Shown here: one piece after another, positions 7,991 to 16,227 of the stretch | How the letters are laid out: each line of letters opens with the position of its first letter | Position numbering within the stretch: position 1 is the first letter of the stretch | Assembly: GCA_947089145.1 (NCBI GenBank) | Contig: CAMUJH010000007.1 | Coordinates: 34,911 to 98,910, forward strand | Direction of reading: 5' to 3' | Source: an uncultured Hungatella sp. | Lineage (GTDB): Bacteria; Bacillota; Clostridia; Lachnospirales; Lachnospiraceae | DNA: 64,000 nucleotides | Translations under genes and position numbers: made by a program | The notes under the pieces: generated by a model | Told to the model about the DNA's origin: nothing | The model's database searches: none | The model's input: the letters and a program-made list of their open reading frames with translations, nothing else

Positions 7991-9379
7991 ATGCCGAGGG
8001 CAATGACAAAAGAGGAAAAATATAGGCAGATGATTGAAACGCCGGTGCAGAAACTGATTCCGCGTCTGGCGGTTCCCACGATTATCAGCATGCTGGTTAC
8101 CTCGATTTATAATATGGCGGACACGTTTTTCGTAAGCCAGATTGGGACCAGCGCTTCAGGGGCTGTTGGGGTCATGTTTTCTGCGATGGCCATGATCCAG
8201 GCTATCGGTTTTACCTTGGGAATGGGAAGCGGCAATTACATTTCCAGATCCCTGGGCAGCCGGGATGAGGAGACGGCGTCCCAGTCAGCGGCCACGGCGT
8301 TTTTTACCGGGGGGATCATCGGCATTGTGATTGCCGTGGCGGGAACCATATTTTCAAGGCCCCTGGTGTATCTTCTGGGCGCCACAGACACCATCGCTCC
8401 TTTTGCCCGGGATTATGCCAGATATATTCTGATTGCTGCGCCGTTTATGATTACTTCTTTTGTAATGAATAATATTCTGCGTGCTCAGGGAAATGCGGTG
8501 TTTGCCATGATCGGCATTACTGCGGGAGGGATTCTCAACATGTTTCTGGACCCGGTGCTGATTTTTGGCTTTGGCATGGGGATATCCGGTGCTGCCATCG
8601 CCACTATGGCAAGCCAGATGGTCAGTTTTGTCATTCTCCTCTATCAGTGCAACAGGCAAAAGGGGTGTATCAGCATCCGCCTGGGCAAATTTACTCCAAC
8701 CTTAAAAATGTATGGGGAGATTCTTCATGCTGGTCTTCCTTCCTTCTGCCGCCAGGGACTGGCAAGCGTGGCCACGGTAGCCTTGAACTTTGCGGCGGGG
8801 CCTTACGGGGATGCGGCTATTGCCGCCATGTCCATTGTATCCCGGTTTATGATGTTTATCAATTCCAGCCTTATCGGTTTTGGCCAGGGATTCCAGCCGG
8901 TATGCGGGTTTAATTTCGGAGCCAGAAGATATGACAGGGTGCTGGGGGCATTCTGGTTCTGCGTGAAAGTGGCAGTGGTTATGTTAAGCGGGTTCGGCAT
9001 CGCGGCATTTGCGTTCAGCCGGCCTATTATTACGGTTTTCCGAAGAGAGGATGCGGAGGTGATCCGCATTGGGACCAGGGCGCTGCGGCTGCAGCTGATT
9101 ACCATGCCCTTCCAGGCCTGGGTGATCATGGTCAACATGCTGACTCAGTCCATTGGGTACGGGTTCAGGGCCTCTCTGGTGGCCATGGGGCGCCAGGGGC
9201 TGTTTCTGATCCCGGCGCTGCTGATCCTGCCCGAAGCCTGGGGGCTTCTGGGGCTGCAGATTTCGCAGCCAACGGCAGATATGCTTACATTTGTGCTGGC
9301 AACAGGAATCGTTGCAGGGATTTTAAAAGAATTGGGACAAATGAGGGATGAAGAGAGAAGGGAAACATTTCAAAACTGA
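7991..9379 (+). CDS. MATE-family efflux transporter
   Basis: Polytopic exporter of 462 residues, expected to have 12 transmembrane helices in two bundles and to use a Na+ or H+ gradient. The N-terminal segment ETPVQKLIPRLAVPTIISMLV and the following YNMADTFFVSQIGTSASGAVGV are typical of the DinF/NorM-like clostridial branch. The internal repeat GFGQGFQPVCGFNFGARRYDR begins the second half. ATG 7991 follows GGGAGAGG; an in-frame ATG at 7952 would add 13 charged residues without a good site. Substrate unknown. Confidence 0.92.
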   Translation: MPRAMTKEEKYRQMIETPVQKLIPRLAVPTIISMLVTSIYNMADTFFVSQIGTSASGAVGVMFSAMAMIQAIGFTLGMGSGNYISRSLGSRDEETASQSAATAFFTGGIIGIVIAVAGTIFSRPLVYLLGATDTIAPFARDYARYILIAAPFMITSFVMNNILRAQGNAVFAMIGITAGGILNMFLDPVLIFGFGMGISGAAIATMASQMVSFVILLYQCNRQKGCISIRLGKFTPTLKMYGEILHAGLPSFCRQGLASVATVALNFAAGPYGDAAIAAMSIVSRFMMFINSSLIGFGQGFQPVCGFNFGARRYDRVLGAFWFCVKVAVVMLSGFGIAAFAFSRPIITVFRREDAEVIRIGTRALRLQLITMPFQAWVIMVNMLTQSIGYGFRASLVAMGRQGLFLIPALLILPEAWGLLGLQISQPTADMLTFVLATGIVAGILKELGQMRDEERRETFQN

Positions 9380-9442
9380 AAGATTGATAGACAGGGAGAC
9401 TGGCAGAATGCACATCAGCAAAAGATTGGAGGAGAGTGAGGG

Positions 9443-10984
9443 ATGAACGTTCTTAAAAAGAGAATCACAAGCTTTTTTATGGCTGCTGCCTTGGTTTTGA
9501 ATCTTGGAACCATTACGTCCCATGCCGAGCCGCCTCAGTGGCCTGGGGACGTGGGAATCGTGGCCGGGGCAGGCATTGTCATAGACGCAGATTCCGGGGC
9601 GGTTCTTTTTGGACAGCAGATACATGTCCCTTATCCGCCTGCCAGTATTTTAAAGCTGCTGACGGCTTTGGTGGTGGTGGAAAACTGCGGGATGGATGAA
9701 ACCGTAACCTTTTCCTATGATGCAATCCATAATCTGGAGGCAGGCGCAGGAAATAAGCTGTCTCTGGCAGAGGGGGATCAGATTTCTGTGGACGACTGCC
9801 TTCACATGATGATTCTTCTGTCCAGCAACCAGTCCGCCAATGCGCTGGCAGAGCATGTGGGGGGAAGCAGAGACGGGTTTGTGGAGATGATGAACAAGAA
9901 GGCAATGGAGCTGGGATGTTCGCCAGACGAGACTCATTTTGCCAACCCGTCAGGCCTTAATGATGACAATCAATATGTCAGCGCATACGACATGGCTCTG
10001 ATTGCCGCCGCCGCATTTGAAAATGAGGAGGTATTTCGGATCAGTTCTACCAAACGGTATTCTGTGGGACCTACCATCAATAATCCTGACGGCGCCAATA
10101 TCAGCATGGAACACCGCATTGTTATGGAGGAGAACAAAAGCAGTGAATATTACTGCCAGGGCGCTAAGGCTGGAAAGACCGGCTATACTTCCAAGGCGGG
10201 AAATACGCTTGTGACTTATGCGGAACGGGACGGAAGAAGGATCATCTCCGTTATTTTAAAGGGCAGCGACAAATACCAGTACTACATGGATGCAAAGAGT
10301 ATTATGAATTTTGGCTTTTCTTCTTTTAAGAATGAACCTGTCAATGAGGCGGAAGGCTTTTTGCAGGAGCAGGAGGAGTTTGAGTTTGCCGGAAACACAT
10401 ATCCTGCGTCCAGGCTGCGGCTGGAAGATTCGGTGATCACGATTCCTAATGGGGCTGCATTTTCAGATGCCGAAAGGAGCCTGACAACGGATCTGCCAGA
10501 AGGCCATCCGGAGGCGGCAGTGGCTATGCTGACATACACTTATAATGAGAGAAAAGTGGGAAGCGCATACATTTTTGATACCCAGCGGGAAGCAGAATTG
10601 GCCCAGGAGCAGGCCAGCAGAGAGGCGGCAGAGGCTTCCAGGGCGGCAGCGGAGGCGCTGGGGGAGACATCTGCAGAAAGCCAGGAAGAGGAACCTTCCT
10701 CCGCCTCAGAGGAAAATGAGAAGGGGCAGGAAAGGGGCGGGCTGTTTTCCGGATTTTCACTGGGACAGAATCAGATTTTAATATTGGTGGCTGCTGTGGG
10801 TGCTGCTGCTGTCCTGGGAATCGGGATTTTCTTAGGGATCAGAAAAAAGAAAGAGAGGATTGAAAGGGAGAAACGCCGGGAAAGACGGAGACAGCGGCTT
10901 TTGGAGATTGGATATAATGAGGAGGATTTCGAGGAGCTGGTGAGGAAACGCAGAGAAAACGGATCGGGAAAAGGAAGAAAGTAG
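9443..10984 (+). CDS. D-alanyl-D-alanine carboxypeptidase (DacF/PBP5-like) with C-terminal membrane anchor
   Basis: Trims the terminal D-Ala of peptidoglycan stem peptides outside the membrane. After a signal sequence (residues about 1-28) come the penicillin-binding motifs: SILK (Ser68 nucleophile, Lys71), SSN (127-129) and KTG (245-247). A C-terminal all-beta domain follows, then an Ala/Glu-rich linker, one transmembrane helix (about residues 440-465) and an unusually long, very basic cytoplasmic tail. The classical PBP5 amphipathic anchor is therefore replaced by a true membrane span. GGAGGAG precedes the ATG. It ends at a strong terminator facing the minus-strand pair. Confidence 0.92.
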   Translation: MNVLKKRITSFFMAAALVLNLGTITSHAEPPQWPGDVGIVAGAGIVIDADSGAVLFGQQIHVPYPPASILKLLTALVVVENCGMDETVTFSYDAIHNLEAGAGNKLSLAEGDQISVDDCLHMMILLSSNQSANALAEHVGGSRDGFVEMMNKKAMELGCSPDETHFANPSGLNDDNQYVSAYDMALIAAAAFENEEVFRISSTKRYSVGPTINNPDGANISMEHRIVMEENKSSEYYCQGAKAGKTGYTSKAGNTLVTYAERDGRRIISVILKGSDKYQYYMDAKSIMNFGFSSFKNEPVNEAEGFLQEQEEFEFAGNTYPASRLRLEDSVITIPNGAAFSDAERSLTTDLPEGHPEAAVAMLTYTYNERKVGSAYIFDTQREAELAQEQASREAAEASRAAAEALGETSAESQEEEPSSASEENEKGQERGGLFSGFSLGQNQILILVAAVGAAAVLGIGIFLGIRKKKERIEREKRRERRRQRLLEIGYNEEDFEELVRKRRENGSGKGRK

Positions 10985-11001
10985 GAAATAAGATACTATA
11001 T

Positions 11002-11048
11002 GTCAAAACGCCACAATTCAAACGAATCATGGCGTTTTGACTGTCTTT
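11002..11048 (+). terminator. Terminator between convergent genes
   Basis: GTCAAAACGCCA pairs perfectly with TGGCGTTTTGAC (12 bp, 16-nt loop), followed by TGTCTTT. It lies between the carboxypeptidase and the minus-strand GGGtGRT gene and may serve both. Confidence 0.8.
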
Positions 11049-11082
11049 ATATGCTATCTTTTCGTTTTTCGATGCAGCTCAC

Positions 11083-12093
11083 TTAAAATTTTCCAGCCTT
11101 CGCCGCTTCCTCAACCGCAACAGCCACGGAAACAGTCATACCAACCATAGGATTGTTGCCTGCGCCGATGAGTCCCATCATCTCAACGTGTGCCGGTACA
11201 GAGGAAGAACCAGCAAACTGAGCGTCGGAATGCATACGGCCCATCGTATCAGTCATACCGTAAGAAGCCGGTCCTGCTGCCATGTTGTCCGGATGCAGAG
11301 TACGTCCTGTGCCGCCGCCGGAAGCAACGGAGAAATACTTTTTACCTTTTTCCACGCACTCTTTCTTGTATGTGCCTGCAACGGGATGCTGGAATCTGGT
11401 TGGGTTGGTGGAGTTGCCGGTGATGGAGACGTCCACGCCCTCTTTCCACATGATGGCAACGCCTTCGGTTACGTCATTGGCGCCATAGCAGTTAACTTTT
11501 GCACGGGGGCCGTCGGAGTATGCCTTTCTGTATACTTCCTTTACCTCGCCGGTGTAGTAGTCCATCTCAGTCTCAACGAAGGTAAAGCCGTTGATCCTTG
11601 CAATAACCTGGGCGGCGTCTTTTCCAAGACCATTTAAGATAACGCGGAGAGGTTTCTGACGAACACGGTTGGCTTTCTCTGCGATGCCGATAGCGCCCTC
11701 TGCAGCTGCGAAGGACTCATGGCCTGCCAGGAATGCGAAACAGTCAGTCTCCTCTTCCAGAAGCATCTTGCCTAAGTTGCCGTGGCCAAGGCCCACTTTG
11801 CGCTGATCGGCAACAGAACCGGGGATACAGAAAGACTGAAGTCCCTCGCCGATGGCCGCAGCAGCGTCAGCAGCCTTACGGCATCCCTTTTTAATAGCAA
11901 TAGCAGCGCCTACGGTGTAAGCCCACTTTGCATTCTCAAAACAGATAGGCTGAATGCCTTCTACCATCTTATATACATCCAAGCCGGCATCCTTGGTTAT
12001 TTTCTCTGCCTCTTCAATAGAAGCGATGCCGTAGCTTGCCAATACTTCATTGATCTGTTTAATACGTCTCTCGTATGATTCAAATAATGCCAT
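11083..12093 (-). CDS. GGGtGRT family protein
   Basis: A 336-residue soluble protein that contains the name-giving motif (ASGGGTGRT) near residue 265. The family is known mainly from Clostridia, archaea and other anaerobes, and its biochemistry is undefined. The strong conservation of Gly-rich segments (VGLGHGNLGKMLLEEE, SITGNSTNPTRFQHP, GAGNNPMVGMT) suggests a cofactor- or nucleotide-binding role, which is inference. It lies 61 nt behind the Fe-S scaffold-like gene on the same strand, an arrangement I recall from other clostridial genomes, so a joint role in Fe-S or redox maintenance is plausible. The start has GGAGGG upstream. Confidence 0.88.
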   Translation of the reverse strand: MALFESYERRIKQINEVLASYGIASIEEAEKITKDAGLDVYKMVEGIQPICFENAKWAYTVGAAIAIKKGCRKAADAAAAIGEGLQSFCIPGSVADQRKVGLGHGNLGKMLLEEETDCFAFLAGHESFAAAEGAIGIAEKANRVRQKPLRVILNGLGKDAAQVIARINGFTFVETEMDYYTGEVKEVYRKAYSDGPRAKVNCYGANDVTEGVAIMWKEGVDVSITGNSTNPTRFQHPVAGTYKKECVEKGKKYFSVASGGGTGRTLHPDNMAAGPASYGMTDTMGRMHSDAQFAGSSSVPAHVEMMGLIGAGNNPMVGMTVSVAVAVEEAAKAGKF

Positions 12094-12154
12094 GATATGT
12101 ATTTCCCTCCTGAATAATTATAACGGAAATGGTTCGAAAAATTCCTCTACAGCT

Positions 12155-12847
12155 TTATTCCTGACGCGGATCGATGATCTTTACTGCGTCTGCAACGCGG
12201 CCGTACTGGCCTTTTGCCTTCTCCCATGCGGTGTTGGGATCGTCACCTTTCTTGATGAAGTCAGTCATCTTGCCAAGGCTTACGAACTGGTAGCCAATGA
12301 TCTGATCTTCTGCATCCAGAGCGATGCCTGTAACATAGCCTTCCGCCATCTCAAGATAACGAGGGCCTTTTTTCAGAGTTCCATACATAGTACCAACCTG
12401 AGAACGCAGGCCCTTGCCCAGATCCTCCAGCCCGGCGCCGATGGGCAGACCTTCTTCGGAGAACGCACTCTGGGTTCTGCCGTATGCGATCTGTAAGAAC
12501 AGTTCTCTCATAGCGGTATTGATCGCATCACATACAAGGTCGGTGTTCAATGCCTCTAATACGGTTAAGCCCGGAAGAATCTCAGATGCCATAGCTGCAG
12601 AGTGGGTCATGCCGGAACAGCCGATGGTCTCAACCAAAGCTTCCTGGATGATGCCTTCCTTAACATTCAGGGTCAGCTTGCAGGCGCCCTGCTGCGGAGC
12701 ACACCAGCCAATGCCGTGGGTCAGGCCGGAGATGTCGGAAACCTGTTTGGATTTTACCCATTTTGCTTCCTCCGGGATCGGAGCTGCGCCATGATGAACG
12801 CCCTGTGCAACTGTGCACATCTTCTCTACTTCATGTGAATAAATCAT
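12155..12847 (-). CDS. NifU/IscU-like iron-sulfur cluster assembly scaffold protein
   Basis: A 230-residue relative of the NifU N-terminal/IscU scaffold family. Conserved cysteines are visible in GWCAPQQGACKL and ETIGCSGMTHSAAM. It lacks a C-terminal Nfu domain. ATG 12847 is chosen because GAAAGGAG lies seven bases upstream; a longer frame starting at 12907 has no site. It is the first gene of a two-gene operon with the GGGtGRT gene. Scaffold function is inferred from the family; the cysteine spacing differs from the classical IscU set, so a divergent role is possible. Confidence 0.82.
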   Translation of the reverse strand: MIYSHEVEKMCTVAQGVHHGAAPIPEEAKWVKSKQVSDISGLTHGIGWCAPQQGACKLTLNVKEGIIQEALVETIGCSGMTHSAAMASEILPGLTVLEALNTDLVCDAINTAMRELFLQIAYGRTQSAFSEEGLPIGAGLEDLGKGLRSQVGTMYGTLKKGPRYLEMAEGYVTGIALDAEDQIIGYQFVSLGKMTDFIKKGDDPNTAWEKAKGQYGRVADAVKIIDPRQE

Positions 12848-13204
12848 TGTAAAACTCCTTTCAAATAAGTAATAATTGTGAAGTACTTTGCTCGTTAAAA
12901 TTATCACATCATACTTAGTAGTATTTTCTCACAAAATGCCAAATTAGTCCAGAGTTTTTTTCTAAATTTTACCGGAAATTTCTTTCGGAAACAGGAATCG
13001 TTTGGATACTATAATTTTTTTAGAAAGGATTTGGGAAATTCGGGGGAAAAGGCGCAGGAAATCCCCAAAGTTTGGAAAATATGGCCTGTGTGAGGGCGGA
13101 AAACGTGGTTTTAAGTGAATAACCGCTTTGATTCTGACATATAATGGAATAAATGGACATCCATCATTAAGGATTCATAATCAAATATACCAGGAGGGCA
13201 AATT
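12848..13204. promoter_or_regulatory. Divergent intergenic region with an operator-like dyad
   Basis: This 357-nt gap separates divergent genes. ATACT-TAGT-AGTAT (12912-12925) is a perfect 5-4-5 dyad upstream of the scaffold gene. On the minus strand TTGTGA and TATGAT overlap the dyad with a short 15-nt spacer, a weak promoter candidate. On the plus strand TATAAT (13140-13145) lies 60 nt before the small coiled-coil gene, without a good -35. Nothing else is recognisable. Confidence 0.35.
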
Positions 13205-13462
13205 ATGGAGAGAAGGCATAGGAGAACCAGGCAGGAGAAGCTGGAGGATGAACTGTTAAAAACAGAAGAGGCTATTGAACAGTATACGGAGGCTATTGCC
13301 ACAATGCGGGAGAAGAGGCAGTCTCTTATGGAAGAGATTGAGGCGGAGCATATGCGGGAGGTAACAAAGCTTCTTAAGGAAAAGAATCTGTCAGTGGAGC
13401 AGCTGAAGAACCTTTTAGGCGGGCTTTCACCGGAAAATATGATGGAGCAGCAGGGCGCATAA
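13205..13462 (+). CDS. Small coiled-coil protein (85 aa), unknown function
   Basis: An 85-residue, highly charged helical protein: a basic start, a heptad-like Glu/Leu/Lys region from about residue 10 to 62, then LSVEQLKNLLGGLSPENM. The C-terminal pattern resembles the short tails of DUF4315-type proteins, but the match is weak. CAGGAGGG precedes the ATG at good spacing, so translation is well supported. It is monocistronic, ending in its own terminator. No function can be assigned. Confidence 0.7.
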   Translation: MERRHRRTRQEKLEDELLKTEEAIEQYTEAIATMREKRQSLMEEIEAEHMREVTKLLKEKNLSVEQLKNLLGGLSPENMMEQQGA

Positions 13463-13475
13463 GCCCTGCTTTTTA
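13449..13475 (+). terminator. Terminator containing the stop codon of the small coiled-coil gene
   Basis: AGCAGGGC (13449-13456) pairs with GCCCTGCT (13463-13470) and is followed by TTTTT. The TAA stop (13460-13462) lies in the loop. Confidence 0.88.
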
Positions 13476-13522
13476 AAATGCGCTTTAAAAAATTTACTTT
13501 AAAAAATGGCGCATTTAATTTC

Positions 13523-13551
13523 TTGTTGGAAATCAGCATCTGTGATATACT
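13523..13551 (+). promoter_or_regulatory. Likely promoter of the glycan locus (first cytidylyltransferase)
   Basis: TTGTTG (13523-13528) and TATACT (13546-13551) are 17 nt apart; an overlapping TATAAT (13551-13556) gives an alternative -10. It lies about 100 nt before the cytidylyltransferase start. Confidence 0.5.
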
Positions 13552-13654
13552 ATAATTTTAGAAATGTTTCAGATGGATGGGAGGCTGCTGTGAAAAGGAC
13601 AGTAAAAGTTTCTTTCCCTGCGGCAGGATTAACAAAAAGAGGAGGCAGAACGAT

Positions 13655-14386
13655 TTGAATATTGCATTGCTTTTATCCGGAGGCACTGGAAGCCGCATGG
13701 GAGGCAGCGTTCCGAAACAGTATAGAAAAGTATCCGGCAGGCCGGTCTTTTCCTATTGCATGGAGCGTCTGTTTGTCCATGAGAAAATTGACGGGGTGCA
13801 GATCGTGGCTTCTTTGGAGTGGCAGCCGGAGATATGCCGCTGGGCAGAGCTGACTATGGGAAGGACATTGTGGGAGGGGAAGTTTCGGGGTTTTTCTCTT
13901 CCCGGGGAAAACAGGCAGATGTCTATCTATCATGGGCTGGAAGGGATACAAAGGTATGGGCATAAGGAGGATTATGTACTTGTCCATGACGCTGCCAGGC
14001 CGCTGCTTTCGACAGAGCAGATCAGCGCCTGCCTGGACAAAGCCATGGGCCATGACGGGGCTATGCCGGTTCTTCCCATGAAAGATACGGTGTACTGCAG
14101 CCATGACGGGCGGAAAGTGGAAAAGCTGCTGGATCGGAAGACCATTTATGCGGGGCAGGCTCCAGAAGTATTTCTTTTAGGAAAATATTACGAGGCCAAC
14201 CGGCGGCTTCTGCCGGATAGGATTCGGGAGATTAACGGTTCCACAGAGCCGGCGATTATGGCAGGGATGGATATTGCCATGATTTTTGGAGATGAAAAGA
14301 ATTTTAAGATTACCACCATGGCTGATCTGGAACGGTTCCAGGGGCTGATTCAGGGAGACTTGGCCGAAAAACAGGTAAAGGAGTGA
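13655..14386 (+). CDS. IspD/TarI-like cytidylyltransferase (copy 1)
   Basis: Transfers CMP from CTP to a phosphorylated alcohol or polyol; the family includes IspD (methylerythritol phosphate) and TarI (ribitol 5-phosphate). The CTP-binding signature LSGGTGSRMGGSVPKQY is at the N-terminus, VHDAARPLLS in the middle, and KITTMADLE near the end. TTG 13655 is chosen because GAGGAGG lies nine bases upstream and the domain starts right there; an ATG at 13577 would add 26 residues without a site. The next gene is a polyol-phosphate dehydrogenase-like enzyme, so a CDP-polyol product, as in TarI/TarJ, is a better guess than isoprenoid synthesis. One of four such paralogues in the window. Confidence 0.85.
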   Translation: MNIALLLSGGTGSRMGGSVPKQYRKVSGRPVFSYCMERLFVHEKIDGVQIVASLEWQPEICRWAELTMGRTLWEGKFRGFSLPGENRQMSIYHGLEGIQRYGHKEDYVLVHDAARPLLSTEQISACLDKAMGHDGAMPVLPMKDTVYCSHDGRKVEKLLDRKTIYAGQAPEVFLLGKYYEANRRLLPDRIREINGSTEPAIMAGMDIAMIFGDEKNFKITTMADLERFQGLIQGDLAEKQVKE

Positions 14387-14501
14387 TTCCCGCAGTACAT
14401 AAACAGACAGTTATGAAGGCAGGAGCTGTCTGGAAGATTCGGCGGATCTTCAGATCTTCCGGCGGCCTTAAGAGCACATCAATCGAGAAAGGAGGCTTTT
14501 T

Positions 14502-15578
14502 ATGAAAGCATGGGTTTTACATGATGTTAATGATTTGCGTCTGGAAGAGGTACCGGTTCCGTCGCCAGGGGAGCAGGAGGTATTGGTGGCAGTAAAGGCG
14601 GCAGGCATCTGCGGTTCGGATATTCCAAGGATATTTTATACAGGCGCCCATACCCATCCCCTGATTCCCGGACATGAATTTTCAGGAGAAGTGGTGGAAC
14701 TGGGAAAAGGGGCAGATAAAAATTGGCTGGGACAGAGAGTGGGCGTTTTTCCTCTGATTCCGTGCAGGGAATGTGAACAGTGCAGGAAAAAGCAGTATGA
14801 AATGTGCCGGGATTACAATTATCTGGGCTCCCGCAGAGACGGCGGCTTTGCAGAGTATGTGGCAGTGCCGGTGTGGAACCTGGTTTCTCTTCCAAGGCAT
14901 GTATCATTTGAGGAGGCAGCTATGCTGGAGCCTATGGCAGTGGCGGTTCACGCCATGAGGCAGATGGTGCCGAAAATACGCCTGTTCCAGAAAGTGCGCA
15001 GCTCGGAAAAGATAGCGGTATGCGGCCTTGGCCCCATAGGGCTGCTTCTCGTGATGTTTCTTAAGGATGCGGGATTTGAGGATGTTTCTGTCATAGGAAA
15101 CAAGGAGTTTCAGAAAAAGATTGCATTAAAGCTGGGGCTGGAGGAAGCGGATTACTGCGACGGCAAAGTGCGGGACCCGTATGAATGGCTTATGGAAAGA
15201 ACCGGCGGAACCGGCACGGACGGATTCTTTGAGTGCGTGGGGAAAAACGAGACGTTTGGGCTGGCATTAAAAAGTGCGGCGCCAATGGGAAAAGTGACGC
15301 TGGTAGGCAATCCGTACTCAGACATTTCTTTGGAGAAAGAGGTATACTGGAAGATTTTGAAAAGGCAGATAACGCTGGCCGGAACTTGGAATTCTTCATT
15401 CCTCCATAATCCGGAGGACGACTGGAGCTATGTGCTTGGCAGTCTGGCACAGAGAAGACTCTTTCCCACAGAACTGATCTCTCACAGATTTCCGCTGGAA
15501 GAGCTGGAGCAGGGCCTTGGAATTATGAAGAATAAGACTGAGGAATATGTAAAAATAATGATGACTGCGGGGAAATAA
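14502..15578 (+). CDS. Zinc-dependent MDR dehydrogenase, galactitol-1-phosphate 5-dehydrogenase-like
   Basis: Medium-chain NAD(P)-dependent dehydrogenase of 358 residues. The catalytic zinc motif CGSDIPRIFYTGAHTHPLIPGHEF, four structural-zinc cysteines (PCRECEQCRKKQYEMC), and the nucleotide-binding fold VCGLGPIGLLLVM are all present, so it should be active. The best family likeness is to polyol-phosphate dehydrogenases such as GatD. Placed 115 nt after an IspD-like cytidylyltransferase, it could supply or consume the polyol phosphate that is activated there (inference). AAAGGAGG precedes the ATG. Its terminator is split by a MITE. Confidence 0.85.
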   Translation: MKAWVLHDVNDLRLEEVPVPSPGEQEVLVAVKAAGICGSDIPRIFYTGAHTHPLIPGHEFSGEVVELGKGADKNWLGQRVGVFPLIPCRECEQCRKKQYEMCRDYNYLGSRRDGGFAEYVAVPVWNLVSLPRHVSFEEAAMLEPMAVAVHAMRQMVPKIRLFQKVRSSEKIAVCGLGPIGLLLVMFLKDAGFEDVSVIGNKEFQKKIALKLGLEEADYCDGKVRDPYEWLMERTGGTGTDGFFECVGKNETFGLALKSAAPMGKVTLVGNPYSDISLEKEVYWKILKRQITLAGTWNSSFLHNPEDDWSYVLGSLAQRRLFPTELISHRFPLEELEQGLGIMKNKTEEYVKIMMTAGK

Positions 15579-15597
15579 TTTTTAATAATGGATTGGA

Positions 15598-15842
15598 CAG
15601 GCCTGCCCTTGAGGACGAAACGATTCGCTCTGGCAGGCCAAATGTCATTTAGTTAAGGTTGTTGCAAGCCCATGGGGGGCATCTCCTGTCAAGGTTCAGA
15701 ATTGCCAAACGTTCCGAAGAGCCCGAAAAACAGGTCTCTTCTCCACGGCATTAATTCACCCTGACAGGAGATGGCCCCCATGGGGCAAAAGCAGGATTCG
15801 CTTAACTCTATATGATATTGCTGGCAGGCCTGGGCATTTTTT
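15598..15842 (+). terminator. Terminator of the dehydrogenase gene, split by a MITE insertion
   Basis: CAGGCCTGCC (15598-15607) pairs fully only with GGCAGGCCTG at 15823-15832, which is followed by GGCATTTTTT. The two parts are separated by an inserted element. The target duplication leaves a shortened partner arm (GGCAGGCC, 15632-15639) on the near side but no T run there. Confidence 0.7.
15640..15820. mobile_element. MITE-like palindromic element with 10-bp target duplication
   Basis: A roughly 180-bp non-coding element with long imperfect inverted arms. The outer ends are AATGTCATTTAGTTAAG (15641-15657) and CTTAACTCTATATGATATT (15801-15819). The inner arms (15668-15691 and 15762-15786) are nearly perfect complements of 24 bp. 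It is flanked by the 10-bp direct repeat CTGGCAGGCC (15630-15639 and 15821-15830). The centre codes for nothing. A related end fragment lies at 53646-53679. A 10-bp duplication fits IS4-type transposases; the mobilising element is not in the window. Confidence 0.75.
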
Positions 15843-16002
15843 GAAAAATCTCATAGGCGGTGACAAGGGGGCGGGAAGAACTTTTCCTGCTGAAACCATA
15901 AAGAGTATGTGAAAAGGGTACCGCATATAAATAAAGAAGTATAACCGCAGCATTGATAAGACATTTTTAGCGAAAAAGCAGAAGAAAAGATTGATAAAAA
16001 CA

Positions 16003-16157
16003 GTTGCCAAAATGTATAGGTTTTGGCAATAGAAAATCATGGGTAAAAATCCATAAGAAAAATGGTTAAGAATATTGAATTTTTGACGATATTATGATAG
16101 GATGAACTGAAATTTATAGATATCATAAAGTTGCCAAAACCTATACATTTTGGCAAC
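16003..16157. repeat. Perfect 27-bp inverted repeat pair flanking 101 bp
   Basis: The left copy (16003-16029) and right copy (16131-16157) are exact reverse complements. Each copy is itself a hairpin: TTGCCAAAA and TTTTGGCAA flank an 8-nt loop (TGTATAGG or its complement). The 101 bp between them is AT-rich and contains TTGACG at 16083-16088 and TATGAT at 16093-16098, but these do not form a well-spaced promoter. The right copy ends 70 nt before the TnpB-like start. Possible roles are an invertible switch, a paired operator, or leftovers of IS200/IS605-type end hairpins. Confidence 0.75.
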
Positions 16158-16227
16158 ATATTTGCCGCTGGCTGATTTGTTTAAGGCAAGATTAAATCTT
16201 TTCAAATACCGCAGCAAGGAGGCAGAA

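Noticed and set aside
13655-14386. Authentic MEP-pathway ispD
   Set aside because: Sequence alone allows it, but it is coupled in place to a polyol-phosphate dehydrogenase and a glycan locus with three paralogues, and no isoprenoid gene is nearby. Not excluded, just less likely.
15668-15786. Inner inverted arms as a transcription terminator
   Set aside because: The 70-nt loop, missing T run and flanking 10-bp duplication fit a palindromic mobile element better.
16150-16227. TTG start giving 26 more residues to the TnpB-like protein
   Set aside because: It lies inside the 27-bp inverted repeat, has no ribosome site, and the ATG at 16228 has a perfect AAGGAGG five bases upstream.
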